From: Margaritifera margaritifera
Taxonomy: Eukaryota > Mollusca > Bivalvia > Unionida > Margaritiferidae
DNA length: 64,000 nt
Assembly (NCBI GenBank): GCA_029931535.1
Contig: JAQPZY010001688.1
Location: 1,404,501-1,468,500, forward strand
Direction of reading: 5' to 3'
Part shown: positions 51,651 to 64,000 of the stretch, one piece after another
Numbering within the stretch: the first letter of the stretch is position 1
How the letters are laid out: each line of letters opens with the position of its first letter
Position numbers and translations under genes: made by a program
The notes under the pieces: model-generated
Databases searched by the model: none
The model's input: only the letters and a program-made list of their open reading frames with translations
What the model was told of the DNA's origin: nothing

Positions 51651-54041
51651 TTGACCGCTACGATGGATACAAGTAAAATGTTCCAGTGTCTTTTTGAGGC
51701 GTACGTGCTGACATATCCTACAAAGAGCAGAAAGATTTGCCAAGAAGAACTGGTTCAAAAGTGGAATGGAATAAAAAATGATGCAGATTTGCAAGTTAAA
51801 GTTGATCACTGGTTGCATGAATTAAAAACAATTGCCGCCACAAAAAAAGGATCACTTCTGACGTTTTGGGCTAAACAAACATCATATGCCGATACAAAAA
51901 ACTCCAAAAAAGTGCTTGTGGCAAACCCCGAGAATTCTGTGTCGCAGTCTGATGGACAAGTGACCAATGCTCAGGCTGATGATTCAGCGCCTACTACTAG
52001 CAAGTCAACAGCATCAAGAATTGCTACAGCCCAGCTGCATTTGCAGTCAGAGATTGACATTCTGAATTCTGATCTCGCCCGCTTGTACGAACGACAAAAA
52101 CGTGGAATGCTAACACAGGAACAGGATGTAGAACTGAAAGAGAAGAATAAGAAAAAGAGTGAATTGGAAAACCAGCTGAAGAAGAAGAAGGATGATCAAA
52201 AAAGATCACAGAAAGCAAGAGACGAGAAGAAAAGAAAATTGAATGCTCTGTTTGAAGAAAATCCATAACTACTCACATCTCTGAACGTCAGGGCCAAGCC
52301 TGGTAGGCCGAGAATTGAGGAAGATCAGCCTTCATTACTGGAAACTATTGTGGATATTGCTATGCATGGATCGGCATCGCATGAAAGAAGGCAGAGCGAT
52401 GTATACAGAAGCATAAAAACATTAGATCAGCTGACTGAACAGTTAAAGCTGGATGGCTTTACAATCAGCAGAAGTGGGCTCTACCTTCGTCTTTTACCGA
52501 GGCGCAGTTCATCTCTTGAAGGACAGCGTCATGTGTCAACGGTCCCAGTGAAACTCATTAGAGCACAGAACGATCACCATGCCAAACATATCGATGGTTT
52601 GTTTTGCACGGCAATAATAAAACACTTGGAAGAGTTGGCGTCCATGCTAGGACCGAACGAAGTGTGCTTTGTGAGTCAAGACGACAAAGCTCGTGTTCCA
52701 ATCGGGTTGACCGCTGCTAACAAGCAAAGTCCATTGCTGATGCACGTCGAGTACAGAGTCAGCTTGCCTGACCATGATTGGGTTGTAGCCGCAGGACACA
52801 AGCTAATTCCTTCGGTCTATGCTGGAATCCAAATTCAGTCCAATGGTCTAGAAAACCGAGAAGCTGTTGGTTTTTCGGGACCGACCTACATAGCAATCAG
52901 ATCGGGAAAACACTCATCAACAGCATTCAGCCATGGACTTGATTTCGAAAAACTGCTTTGTCTCAAGGAGTTTGACGTCATTACAAGGAGTGGTATTGAT
53001 TACCTGGTGAAACCAATTTTAGTGTCGACAGTTGATGGTGGCCCGGACGAGAACCCGAGATACCAAAAAGTGATTAAGGTTGCAGTCCACCACTTTCTTC
53101 AGTACGATTTCGACGCTTTATTCATCGCTATCAACGCTCCAAGAAGGAGTGCATTTAATAGGGTCGAGAGAAAAATGGCGCCGCTCAGTAAGGAACTTAC
53201 TGGATTGATATTACCACATGACCACTACGGCAGTCATTTGAACGAAAGAGGAATTACCATCGACGCTGATTTAGAAAAGAAGAATTTTCAGTTTGCAGGA
53301 AACACTCTAGCCGAAATTTGGTCACAGTTGATAGTCGATACTTTTCCGACAGTGGCCGAATTCATCGATCCAACAGAATCTGAGCTCCATGAAAAACAGA
53401 TGTTGTCCAGAGATCAGAAATGGTATGACGTCCACGTGCGAACAAGCCAATACTTGACACAAATTGTAAAATGCACCGACAACAAGTGCTGTTCGAAACC
53501 AAGAAGCTCCTATTTCAGTGTAGTAACAGAGAGATTTCTTCCTCCTCCTTTACCAGTTGTTCAAACAAGCGAAGGTCTGAAAATTCCAGAACGGACAATA
53601 GACGGAGCATCACATAAATTCCCATCTATGTTTGCAGCTCAAAGTTTGAAAGTGGATGACATCCTTCCTCGCTCTTCAAATCCTTATAGGTCAATTCCAT
53701 ATGATTTGTACTGTCCGTCAGTACAATCCGTGCTTGGCGATAGGATTTGCAAGAAATGTCACATATACTTCGCGTCGTTAGTCATGCTGCGCAGTCATTC
53801 TTTAACACACAAGCAGGAATCAATTATTCCGCCCAAACGCATCAGGCCACAGAGAGTCGCTGCACGTCGGCAACGTGAACTAATGGTTGTAATCGCAAAC
53901 GAAGAAAATGGAGAGAGTGCAGATTGGATCGACGAAGAAGAGCTTGATCTGAACGGAATATCCATTCCTCAGGATGAAGAGATCCATGCTCTCCCTATTT
54001 ATTCCATGAAGGAACATTTTGCTTCGCCATGGAAGAATTGA
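51651..54041 (+). pseudogene. DDE transposase with one in-frame stop
   Basis: A single frame runs from about 51663 (MDTSKMFQCLFEAYV) to 54041 and is closed only once, by TAA at 52266-52268. The first 205 residues hold a short basic domain and a long coiled coil (ELKEKNKKKSELENQLKKKK). After the stop come AKPGRPRIEEDQPSLLETIV, FTISRSGLYLRLLPRRSS, the catalytic-type segments VCFVSQDDKARVPIGLTAAN (Asp), VDGGPDENPRYQKV (Asp) and LEKKNFQFAGNTLAEIW (Glu), and PHDHYGSHLNERG between them. Near residue 480 of the second part is one C2H2 finger, CKKCHIYFASLVMLRSH with HSLTHK. The stop may be a recent mutation; alternatively the element uses two proteins, the second starting at ATG 52362. Confidence 0.8.
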
Positions 54042-54791
54042 GAAGCATAAATTTTGTATTTTTTGACTAATTGTTATTAAACATTTTTAATAATTCCAAT
54101 GATTCTACCAAAGCTTTTCATTTTGTGGAATGCATAATGATTGTTATAATTCTACTCTCTCTATTCTTCTTCGTTCTACTACAAAGTTTCAAAGTATTTT
54201 TTTAGTTATAATTACTTTATTTGATAATTATAGGAGAATTTGAATACAATATTCTGAACATCTGCAGTTTTAGCTAGACGACGAATATTTTCAAAAGAAT
54301 TTTATGCCAATTTCAGCTTTCCAGTGCCTCCTTTTTAATACATGTTTGCTCCTACAATATCAGAGTGCAGCGCCACACTAAATACATACTACAATGACAA
54401 TAAAGTGATTTGAAACATGTTAATTTTCAAATAGGAAATACGGCTTTTTCGGGGGAGGGAGGGGGAGCAGAGCTTTGTGACGTCATATTTGAGGGGGTCT
54501 GACTTTTTGTGACGACGTGTGACGAGGGGGGTCAAAAATCGGCCAAAATCGCGTGACGTCATTTATGGATGGCCCCTTAAAAGAAAAACTTTGAACAGAA
54601 GATCCACCGATCAATCTGAAGAGGCAATAGCAAAACGTAAAGAAATTCTTGTTACTAAGGAGGACGATGAAATAATTCATCCACGCAATGTAAATATTGT
54701 GCACTTCGAGTCAAAACTTGAGAACTAAATGTGTCTGCATATAATTAGTATCCTGGTATTTGTTTTATTTACTTGTTTAAGTTGAAATGAT

Positions 54792-55465
54792 TTAATTCTG
54801 ATTAAAAGACTTAAATCCATGCCTTTTTTGCAGCATATGTATTTGCTTGTTTGTGGGGGGGGGGGATTTGTGCAGTCTCATGGCACATACCCCGTTTGTC
54901 TGCATCTGGTGTAGGGTCGGTGATAAAATACACCCCCTGTACCATGTTTTAAGTAGAAATCCCATGACGTAAAAAAACGTTGCGAGTGTTTTGGCCTGCT
55001 CTGCGTCCATCATGACTATCCTGACCCCCGCACTAATACTTGGGTAACCCCAGTACGTAGCCTTTCTTTCTTTGATTGTTTTGATTTGGAATTTTGTTTC
55101 TAATTTGTTTATTAATTCCGTGGACGGTACCTCAAGAGGGAGTCCAGTAATATGGACTTCTACTGTCTTGGGCTCTATGATCCTTTCTATGGGGGGGGGG
55201 GGGGCGGCCTTTACTACCTTTACTTTTCTGCCCTTGATTTCGAAAACCCCTTCTGGTATAATTGGAGTGTGTCCTGCGGCATATAAATAATATCGCCCCC
55301 CTAATCCCATTCTGTAGTGCACGTATTGCCTCTACGGGCACTCCCTTGGTCACTAGCGCTTGCAGAATTTCTGCCGGTCTCGGTCTTTCTATTTCTGGCC
55401 AATCTTGTCAGTCCAACATTTGGCACAATTCTGGTAGAGCATGTCCTACTAAACATTCCTACTAA
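54792..55465 (-). pseudogene. LINE ORF1/gag-like fragment
   Basis: In two frames the minus strand gives EIERPRPAEILQALVTKGVP, then YRMGLGGRYYLYAAGH and EVHITGLPLEVPSTELINKL with an RRM-like follow-on (TYWGYPSISAGVRIVMMD). This is the style of nucleic-acid-binding ORF1 proteins of non-LTR elements. A G13 run at 55192 (in the proline codons) and a G10 run at 54855 disturb it. No reverse transcriptase is adjacent. Confidence 0.5.
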
Positions 55466-56440
55466 GTTTGATTAAAACTGGCACAGCTATTCTACAGAAG
55501 AAGTAAAAAAAAAGGTTTTCTACTTGGTTGCTAAGGAAACCACATCAATGCTAGGAGAGACATGCTGGACATATTTTGATACAGCATGTCAACTACAACC
55601 ACTGTGAAAGGCATATTGTTCACACGAGCTTTGCAAACGATTTATTTATTTGTTCGCTTATAAGCATGTCACTAATAATTTCTTATAGGCACCTTTTAAA
55701 TCATAATATCGATGCTTAGCTGGTAAAAAAAATGCACTCGAACTTATATTTTATTAAATAAATAAAATAAAAACCGCTGTCAGTGTTGTTTGTTTAAATA
55801 AAAACCGCTGTCAGTGTTGTTTGTTTACACTTGTCTTCTTGTCTGCAAACGTTTGAAGAACAAAATTTGATAAATCTATGGGCAATATAGCAGACTAGAT
55901 GTTTCCACTATGTACAAAATACGTGGAAGTCGGAGCAGCCCGTACTTGTATTATATTTTGTTTTTGCTGTATAAACAGTTTGATGCAATAAAAGTTGAGT
56001 TGATTTATATTTGCCTTTTTGATAAGCCAGATCTAATTCCCAAATAATATTTCCTCAGTTATATGCCAGTGCAAATCCTTTAGCTTGTAAAAGCAGCCAT
56101 TAGTCAGTGTTATTTTGAAAATTGTCAACGTGGCTGCAATTTTTCATTCATGAAAACTGATTGGCATAAGGGCTTGTGGAATTTCTTGTATGCTAAAAAT
56201 AGCTGATTTAAAAAAGGGAGAATATTCATAAAGAGGGTCTTTTAGGTCAAAAGTGGAAAACAGAGATATAAAAGCAACATGAGGTGATTTTGCATCTGAT
56301 TCACTGAACTTATCACTCTGGAGGCCATATTTCTGATCAAACTTGGAACATATGCTTATATCATCAAGATCTCAGATAGGTTCAATGAGTGAGATCCACA
56401 CATTAATGAGGTGATCTTGCATCTGATTGGCTGAGCTTGT
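55466..56440. other. No gene; small repeats
   Basis: A 34-bp tandem pair (AAAACCGCTGTCAGTGTTGT) occupies 55762-55830. Related direct repeats GAGGTGAT(T/C)TTGCATCTGATT lie at 56281 and 56408. No coding sequence supported. Confidence 0.5.
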
Positions 56441-56446
56441 TACCAT

Positions 56447-56640
56447 TCAGGATGAATAATACCAAGCAGGATCAAGCTGATAATCTGTTAGGTATACCAA
56501 TCTAAACTCCTCTAAAACATCAGCTAGCAGCAGAACATCTATCAGATATAGATCATGATACTCACTTAGGTTTTTGCATCCAAATTTGTTCCAGATCATT
56601 TGTGCGTAGTGGTATTCATTATCGCTTATACCCAAAACTG
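56447..56640 (-). pseudogene. Fossil of Polinton-type DNA polymerase B
   Basis: About 62 residues on the minus strand include WNKFGCKNLSEYHDLYL and DVLLLADVLEEFR and end near LDPAWYYSS. The YHDLYL...DVLLLADV...F segment is a very conserved part of the protein-primed DNA polymerase B of Polintons and adintoviruses, in the exonuclease-to-palm region. Nothing else of the polymerase is seen on either side. It is too short and isolated to function. It shows that a polymerase-bearing element once inserted near here; it is not part of the element at 30.7-46.7 kb. Confidence 0.75.
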
Positions 56641-56873
56641 CTGGCTAGTAGGGTTTTTCCAGTTTTGAGTCTGGTTATGACTTTGGAGTCGTATGGGTTT
56701 ACCAATTTAGGGGCCGTTATATTCCTGCTAACTTGTTTCTGCAGAAGGTAGAGTTTTCTCCCTTTTACTGTGTTGTTCCATTCCCGTTGCCATTTATTAT
56801 CCATTTTCTGCCTTATATTACCAGTATGAACAAAGGCTAAAATATACACCAGTGAAAATGGTTGAATCGGCAT
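56641..56873 (-). pseudogene. LINE RNase H-region fragment
   Basis: The minus strand gives KWQREWNNTVKGRKLYLL and, after 20 residues, SKVITRLKTGKTLL, the pattern of the segment between RNase H and the C-terminal zinc motif of I/Jockey-type LINEs (W...W, then RLRTGHT). It abuts the polymerase fossil, so one element inserted into or beside the other. Confidence 0.5.
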
Positions 56874-56880
56874 TTTTTTA

Positions 56881-58244
56881 TATATTTTTTTTTATGATAC
56901 AGTGATGCACGTAGCAGGCATCTATACTGAGCAAGGTAAATCACTGAACTATGTTAGCGAGGTCAACATTTCCATACTTTTCATTTCATTTTTTAAATTT
57001 ATTTAGAAAATTTTAAATATTTACCTTCCAATGATTAAGTGTTGATGACCAGGAATATATATTTTTAGGTGTTAGAAAACAAAAAAGAAAGCAGTATACA
57101 GTTTTTAATTGAGTTGAGGCTAACATTTCTTCAATTTCAGGCGGTGTGGAATAAAAGCAGCTGAGTTAGGTGTTACTATTGTAGTTTTTCCCATGGCTTT
57201 TAGAGGGTTTGGTACAACATTGTTAGTATTTATTTCAAAATCTTTCAAGGAAACAGTTATCTACAAGAAAGTGTAACACAAACACGCAGAAATGTGAAGC
57301 TGTGAACATATCAATTAGTGTTTCCTTACCTAAAAATGTTAACTAATCCAGAAACTTTGAGGCAAGAGTGCATTCAACAATACACAGGCTCAATAACAGA
57401 CTTGGATCAACTAACATGGTCCATAAATGCTGGCGCATAACTTCAGTAGCTGACTGGTGGAGGTCCGTTTGGCTGCGTAGGACTTCCACAGTGCCATCAA
57501 GCGTCCCTGGCACTTCCTCGTCTGTTTACTATAGTCAGAGTTAATTACATATCATACATTTAGATAACGTTATATTGTCCCATTTAATCAGTTTTATAAA
57601 TTTTCCTATCAATTTTGAAATTTCGTGTACAGAATGTACATGTATTTTCCAAAAAAAAAAATAAATAAATAAATTTGGGTTTGAGTAATCCTCTCAATTT
57701 TTGTGATCTTAATCAGATATTTTCAAGTTATCATTTGATTCGGCGACAAACTATGAAGATAAAAGTGTGGATAATGGATCGATTTACAATCAGACCCTAC
57801 CTCTAGTATGATAAAAGTGGGGATACTAGATCAATTTACAATCATACAAACATATTAAAACATAGACAATATTGAAACTAAAGAACTGTAAATAGCAAAA
57901 GGCACATATTAACTACTAGCTTAATATTCTCAACACAAACAATCATCCATCCATCAATCAATCGATCCATCAACTAATCCCATTTTATCCATGCAACCAG
58001 CAAGCCAGCCATTTCATGCTAATATACATTTCTATATGGATGTGGGTGGGTGGGTGTGCAGGGCATATTATTATACCTGCAATTATTCCACACAAAAAAA
58101 GGCCAATTTTCCCAATTTTTACCCTTGTGCACATGATCAACACTATCGTATAGAGTTGAGGTATAAACTCCTCCGCCACCCACTCAGTTCATGTAAATTT
58201 ACTTCCAATTCACTGTAAAAGCCTTCTATACAACAGCATGTAGC
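56881..58244. other. No gene; short duplicated segments
   Basis: 57750-57845 holds two copies of a unit with GATAAAAGTG(T/G)GGATA and CAATTTACAATCA-like sequence. CAT/CAAT-rich runs lie at 57945-57970. No coding sequence supported. Confidence 0.45.
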
Positions 58245-58779
58245 TATCTCCTTAAGCATGGAAAAATTTCAGAACCGCTTCTTAAAAATGCAGTTGTAAC
58301 AGATGTGGCAGAGAGGCCTTTCATCAACTTTGCAATGCTGGATTTATTTGTGAAGCGGTGTCCAGCAATCGTGCCTACAGGAGCTTCACTAGATCAGCTG
58401 CAGATGCAGTTTTCCCTGTATCAAGTTGAGCAACTACCTCCTGGAATGCTGGAGCCTAATTCAGCATCTGCCATGGACCAGACCAAACTTAATAAAGATT
58501 GGTCAGATCAGAGATGGTACGGGTCAATCAAAATTTGGACTTCTTGTCAAACTGATGAGCCATATCCTCGCCATTCTGCACAGTAGTGCATCCTGTGGGA
58601 GAATATTTAATTTTATTGGGAAGAATAGGACTGGCTTCAGGAGCAGTATGAAAACTAAGACACTAGAAAGTCTTCTTCTTGTTAAACAAGATATTGTTTG
58701 CTCAGAGCAACAGCTGGACAAAGTAATGCTTAAAAGACGCAAACAGTCAACTACCATGTCTCTCCAGGAGTTGTATTAA
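58245..58779 (+). pseudogene. hAT transposase C-terminal fossil
   Basis: Plus strand: KHGKISEPLLKNAVVTDVAE and LDQLQMQFSLYQVEQLPPGM lead into the dimerisation region in a second frame, VKLMSHILAILHSSASCGRI then TKTLESLLLVKQDI. It is the same family as the fossil at 8.8-9.4 kb, in the opposite orientation. A frame change occurs near 58530. No terminal repeats were found. Confidence 0.65.
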
Positions 58780-60480
58780 TTGATGCTCTTGACTGTTAAG
58801 TTTTGTTCAATCGGTTATTTAATATCTCAAATTGTTGTCCAATAAATTTAACGTCTGTTTAGAAGAACTGTATATTAAACAACCTGTAAGAAAAAAGACA
58901 CCAATGATTTATTGTGGTTTTTAATTTAAGGTATGTAGTTTTTTGTATATGCTATTCTTTTTACTCTTTTAGAATTGAATTACTGTAATCGGTTTAAATC
59001 ATTAAATGTTGAAAAGTATTCACTTTTTGTAAACATGTTCAACGTGTTGCTCCATTTATACCTTAAAGATTGATGAAATCCTTCCTGAAAAAATTTAAAT
59101 CTCCTGAAAATGTTTTTTTTAAATCTCCCTCGAGGAGTATCATTGGGGTTGGCAGGTCTGCTTTCAAGTTTTTATGGTTGACACTCCACTCGAGTCTCCA
59201 GAATTTTTGCACATGATACAGTGACACCAACATAGAAGGATCTGATGGTGATCAATTAGCAGCCAAAACAACTCAAAGCTTATGAAAAGGTCTGAATTAC
59301 ACAGACAGAGAACATATCCTTAGAATCCAATGTTTCCTTTGCATTTGTATCTGTTGCATGTAATGCCAATGATAAGAGCAATAGGCTGACTGGAATTTAA
59401 GCTTCAAACTGCAAAAAAAACCCCCAAAAAAACAAAAAAACAAAACAACAAAACGGTGATTTTGCTACAAAGGCACGTGGCATTCTGCCAGGAACCCTTG
59501 TATAATCTGTAAATGAGACTACAAAATGGTGCGAGACACTGGTAACTGGAACTGTGATGACATTTTTCAAGTCCCTGATGATTTTTCTATGATAATCTTG
59601 TTGAATTTTGAATACAATATTGTTATGCCGTTACTTTGCGTATCCTCCGATCAGCTGATTTTAGTCACACCACGTTGTTAGTAGTGCATATCTATTTTGA
59701 GACGGCCTCTCCTACATCAAAATGCTTGTTACCCTTTCGCGTATTTTGTACAACAAATCAAGATTGTCAATTAATATTACTTGCACAAACAGTCAAAGAT
59801 TACATCCTTGTATTCGGGTTTGTAATTAAAGACCATATTTCCTATTATCGAATTAATTTAGGTGATTTGAAGCACGTTGTTGTGTGTGTATTTCAGTCCC
59901 CATGTCATGTTCCCACGGCATGTCGTTTCGGATTGGCCGATCGATTGGAAGCCCCACTAATCCATGCTTTGTTTACTGGAATACTTACACGCGTCAGCCT
60001 TGTATATAAACATAGTCTGCGTTCAAAAGTTTGGACTCGTAAAGGCTGAGCCCGTAGAGTAAAGGTTAGAGAGCGAGATTAAAACTTTCAGAAAAATTAG
60101 AGGTAAAAAATCTAAAAATTTGAATAGAAAATTCCATTTACGAAATTCAGATGTACAAAACCTATAAATTTTGGAACCAAGAATTTGAATTACAATTTTC
60201 TCATTACATAAGCAGACGAACTTATGTGACTTTCTGGTTTAGATATCTGGACTCAAAATGAAACTTACTATCTCGAAGTAAAAATTATACCCACATTATT
60301 AACCGTTCCCAAACAGGCTGAATCATTGTATGATATAGGAACTTGTGAAACTGTTGAAATAATGGAGAAAACTACTAATATGTTTGGAATTATATTTCTG
60401 TATTTAAAACCGAATTTGTAAATTGCAAAGAGAATATTTCTCTTCGTATCATCCTGACAAAATATGGAATAAATCTGTCC
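58780..60480. other. No gene; possible promoter near 59.93-60.05 kb
   Basis: Within otherwise AT-rich DNA, 59915-60050 is less AT-rich and contains GGATTGGCCGATCGATTGG (two inverted CCAAT-type boxes) and GTATATAAACA at 60001. This would suit a pol II promoter reading rightward, but no coding sequence is seen downstream. Confidence 0.3.
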
Positions 60481-61029
60481 TGAATGTTTATCTTTTTCTG
60501 TATATTGCTTTTCATCCCTATGGCTAGAGTCAGTCGAAGTCAGTAGCTTCAAGGTCTGAAAATCCTGATTAATGTTCCAGACCAGCGAGGTTACAATATA
60601 TTAACCATGGAGTTTTGTAAGAAACTCCGTATTGACTCTTAAAATTTAACAGAAACGGGTGAAAATTTAAATTACATCGGTCGTCATTTATCAACATGTG
60701 CAGATCTACAGTTGTAGAGATGGATGCATTGAAAAGGAAATCGAATGAACAGGAGGCAAGTATTCGATACCTTCAGTCTCTACTGGAAAATTAAAAAGAA
60801 ATTAAACTTTACGATGAAATATCTAGGAAAAGTATACAAAATAAACAGCTGAATGTGTTATGAACTTTACAAATTTGTAGGACCTGAAATTAAAAGTGTG
60901 GTAACATACCAAACGCAGTGCCTTCATCCAGGACAGTTAACACGATGGTAGACAGCAAAGTTTATGTTGCTCAAAAACAAATTAGTCACGTCCTCCAGAA
61001 GGAAAAAAGGCACTCTGTGTACTGACGAG

Positions 61030-61680
61030 ACTCGTAAATATGGAAAAACTACCGAGACATTCATACTTAATTACAGATTCAGCCCAAAATACTTCCCTTT
61101 TAGGATTGAGAGAAATGTTTAACAAGAGTGGGCAGTGCACATTTGACACATTTAAAGGCATTGTGGATGACATCAGGAATCACTACCATGAGAAGGAGAA
61201 AAATGAAGAAATGGACATTGGTTATAAATGTCTAGCAAACATTAGATATACCATGTCGGATAGATCATCAACAAAAAATGCATTCAAGAAACTTTTAGAG
61301 GATTGTAGGGCCACTGTTCAGCCAGTTGTAATAGATGGATGGGGAGATATGAACCTAGATGAGAAGAACGATTGCTCCAGAATTAACAATTGTTTCCATG
61401 GTCCGCATTTGTTTGTGATTATGACGATGCTTGTAAAGAAAATCTGAAGAAAAAAATCTGAAAAATTATTCTTGGATGTAGGTTCAGCAGCAGTACCGGA
61501 CTTGAATGGAGATCACAAAGCTGAGTATGGTACACTACGACTGTTACGAACAAGCAGCAAAGCATCTGCAGTTGGCCAAGATTTAAAAAAAAAAAATGGA
61601 GCAAGTCCGGAGTAGACAACGTACTTCAAGCAGAAAGGTAAAAAGCATGTAGTGGTACGTTTCAAGTTCAGGAATAATAT
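61030..61680 (+). pseudogene. Transposon-like pseudogene, family not named
   Basis: The frame 61040-61447 encodes LITDSAQNTSLLGLREMFNK, then DIGYKCLANIRYTMSDRSST and NNCFHGPHLFVIMTMLV. The MSDR..(A/S)T...F..LLE....... and N.F.G.H.L pattern recurs in uncharacterised repeat proteins of invertebrates. Pieces continue in other frames to about 61680 (LNGDHKAEYGTLRLLRTSSK; then a KGKKHVVVRF stretch). It is clearly decayed, with stops. I cannot name the superfamily. Confidence 0.5.
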
Positions 61681-63140
61681 ATTACAGCAAAAAGCATGCA
61701 GGAAATAATGTTTAACCTCTCAATGAAAAGTTCCACAGGGAAGTATGTCAAGTTGTCACTTGAAGAACTGAGAACAAATGTCTTGACTTTTATTAAATTA
61801 GCATTGGATAGAGCACTAACAGAATAAAGATAAGAAATCCCACTTTTAGTTGGTATACAAGCTGACCACCAATTCACAAATAAGAAATAGAGGTACTGTG
61901 ATTTCACCTGTACCAGGGTTTCATAGTTGGTACAACATTATGACAGTGATCCTGCATACAATCTAGCCGAGAATTACAAGAAAGACGGCATAGAAATTAT
62001 TATAACTTAAGAATAATATTTTGTAACTCAGATTTGAATTGTCTATATTATGCAACCGTCTTTTTATAATTGGATTTTTGTTCAGCTTGTGGGGATTCAC
62101 TTGCAACTGAATTTTACTTGCATCTTTCCAAGGATAGTATTAAGTTTTACCACAGACTGGTTTACTACACATTCTTTTTTTTAAAATTGGATTTATTTTC
62201 AATTTGTGGGGACTGCTTCGTAACAGAACTGATGAAATCTTTGTTTTTGTGTTACTGAAGACAAGTCCAGTGAATATACTTGCGTGTTCAGTCTGCTACA
62301 TTTTGGAAAAATTTGATATCTGTATATGTTGCGATTTTTGCAGGAATCTTTTTCGAGTCAAGAATCCTGTAGATACATATTATTTGCGTAAGAAATATAC
62401 CCAATTCTAAACGGTTTATAGTTTTTTTTTTTCAATAATGACAATTCTTTCCTGTTAAATTGTCGTTCTTTTATGGTAGAAGAACGTTTATTTCATTTTC
62501 GTGAAGCATGATCATTTGAAATATTTACCAGTTAAATTATATATTTTTAGTTCAAATTTCTTTCCCGATATCTGTTTCAGGTTCAATACAGAATATGTGC
62601 TGTCGTTATGTGTATTGATTAATAATACTAACCCTTCATGTGAAATTCTATCGTGTGTTCAAAAAAAAAAGCTATTGCGATTTAGTTTTAAGTTCAATGG
62701 TTTAACATTTGCTAGTTTTACACGTTGAAGTTGTTTTTTAATATACACATGTTCAAATTTTCGTTTTACTTTTGTTTCATGTATTACATTTTTCAAGTTT
62801 TGTTGGTTGAATATGTTGATTGTCAAATGCAGTATTATACGCCACTTAAAATAAATTATAAAACTGAGTGAAAGACCATAATCATTTACTTAATTATCTC
62901 GAATAAAAAATCACTCTATTGCTAAAAGCATGTAAATTGCAATACAAATTTAAAATAGCAAAATCATGCTCAAAAGTTAAGCAATATTTCTTGTCACATT
63001 TCTAAATAAAAAATATTAATTTTCATGTTAAGATTGCAGCATTTGTAAAGTATGGTCTGTTTTCATTGATTAAATATTCAATTTTAGTTTTCTTTTCAGT
63101 TTTTTTTTTGTTGTTGTTTTCTTTTAACAGCAATCGTTAT
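61681..63140. other. No gene seen
   Basis: AT-rich. Two related segments, AATTGGATTTTTGTTCAGCTTG (62076) and AATTGGATTTATTTTCAATTTG (62185), suggest a small duplication. Nothing else supported. Confidence 0.4.
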
Positions 63141-63151
63141 TTACCCAACTA

Positions 63152-64000
<849 letters not shown>

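Larger units (their letters stand above)
50389..54576. mobile_element. 4.2-kb DDE-type DNA transposon, superfamily uncertain
   Basis: Terminal inverted repeats GGGGCCGTCCATAAATGACG (left) and the same with one change at the right, extending through TCACGC, are bounded by TTA on both sides (50386-50388, 54577-54579). Subterminal GTGACGA(T/C)GTGTGACGAG occurs at both ends. A TTA duplication is usual for PIF/Harbinger, but the transposase does not look like a standard one, so I leave the superfamily open. The coding region is nearly intact. Confidence 0.85.

Noticed and set aside
59636..60049. 137-codon plus-strand frame
   Set aside because: It begins at a non-ATG-like context, has no recognisable family features and runs through a promoter-like segment.

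Overview
The window looks like a piece of an AT-rich invertebrate nuclear genome. It has intron-sized gene-poor stretches, microsatellites, a protein-coding satellite, and many layers of transposable elements: hAT, Mutator-like with an OTU domain, I-type LINEs, a DIRS/Ngaro-type tyrosine recombinase element, a Crypton-like recombinase, and a Polinton. This mixture is usual in lophotrochozoans such as molluscs, but the species is inferred and not proven. No complete ordinary host gene is visible; only two possible host exons near 48.2-50.1 kb are offered.

The centre is a 16.0-kb Polinton/Maverick (adintovirus-like) element at 30702-46739. It has terminal inverted repeats of about 220-240 bp that begin AGTAGT and a 6-bp target duplication CTTGTG. 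It sits inside an older Crypton-like recombinase pseudogene, whose two halves flank it. From left to right it carries two leftward accessory genes, a divergent TATA/CRE promoter, a coiled-coil gene, a BIR (IAP-type) gene, a block of duplicated small genes, then the morphogenesis block: packaging ATPase, two PX-type basic proteins, an LVPY protein, rve integrase with a chromodomain, a two-TM protein, penton-like protein, core-like basic protein, double-jelly-roll major capsid protein, a CYGC protein and an adenain-like protease. Two more accessory genes follow before the right terminal repeat. No DNA polymerase B is present in it. Several genes are broken by single frame changes.

The most unusual feature is at the 3' ends of the accessory genes. 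Five of them are followed by a perfect 6-bp stem and 4-nt loop, then ACC(C) and a purine-rich element such as CAAGAAAGA. That is the layout of metazoan replication-dependent histone mRNA 3' ends. The outermost two copies lie within the terminal repeats. A sixth copy ends a related orphan gene at 23.5 kb, outside the element. Four of the genes using this signal, including the orphan, appear to be paralogues, and three of those inside the element share a promoter motif next to a TATA box. Together with the missing polymerase this suggests an element tied to host S phase, which is an inference.

Left of the element: 0.26-6.9 kb is a decayed Mutator-like element split by a complete hAT element with an uninterrupted 645-aa transposase; 7.7-10.8 kb holds decayed coding-like sequence I cannot identify plus a hAT fossil; 11.3 kb is a hAT MITE; 11.8-17.8 kb has LINE fragments around a 371-bp higher-order satellite; 18.4-19.4 kb is a YR retroelement remnant; 26-29 kb is more LINE debris. 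Right of it: a nearly intact 4.2-kb DDE transposon (50389-54576) with one in-frame stop, a LINE ORF1-like fragment, a fossil of Polinton-type DNA polymerase B at 56.5 kb, a hAT fossil at 58.3 kb, an unidentified transposon-like pseudogene at 61 kb, and a TA/GA microsatellite at 63.2 kb.
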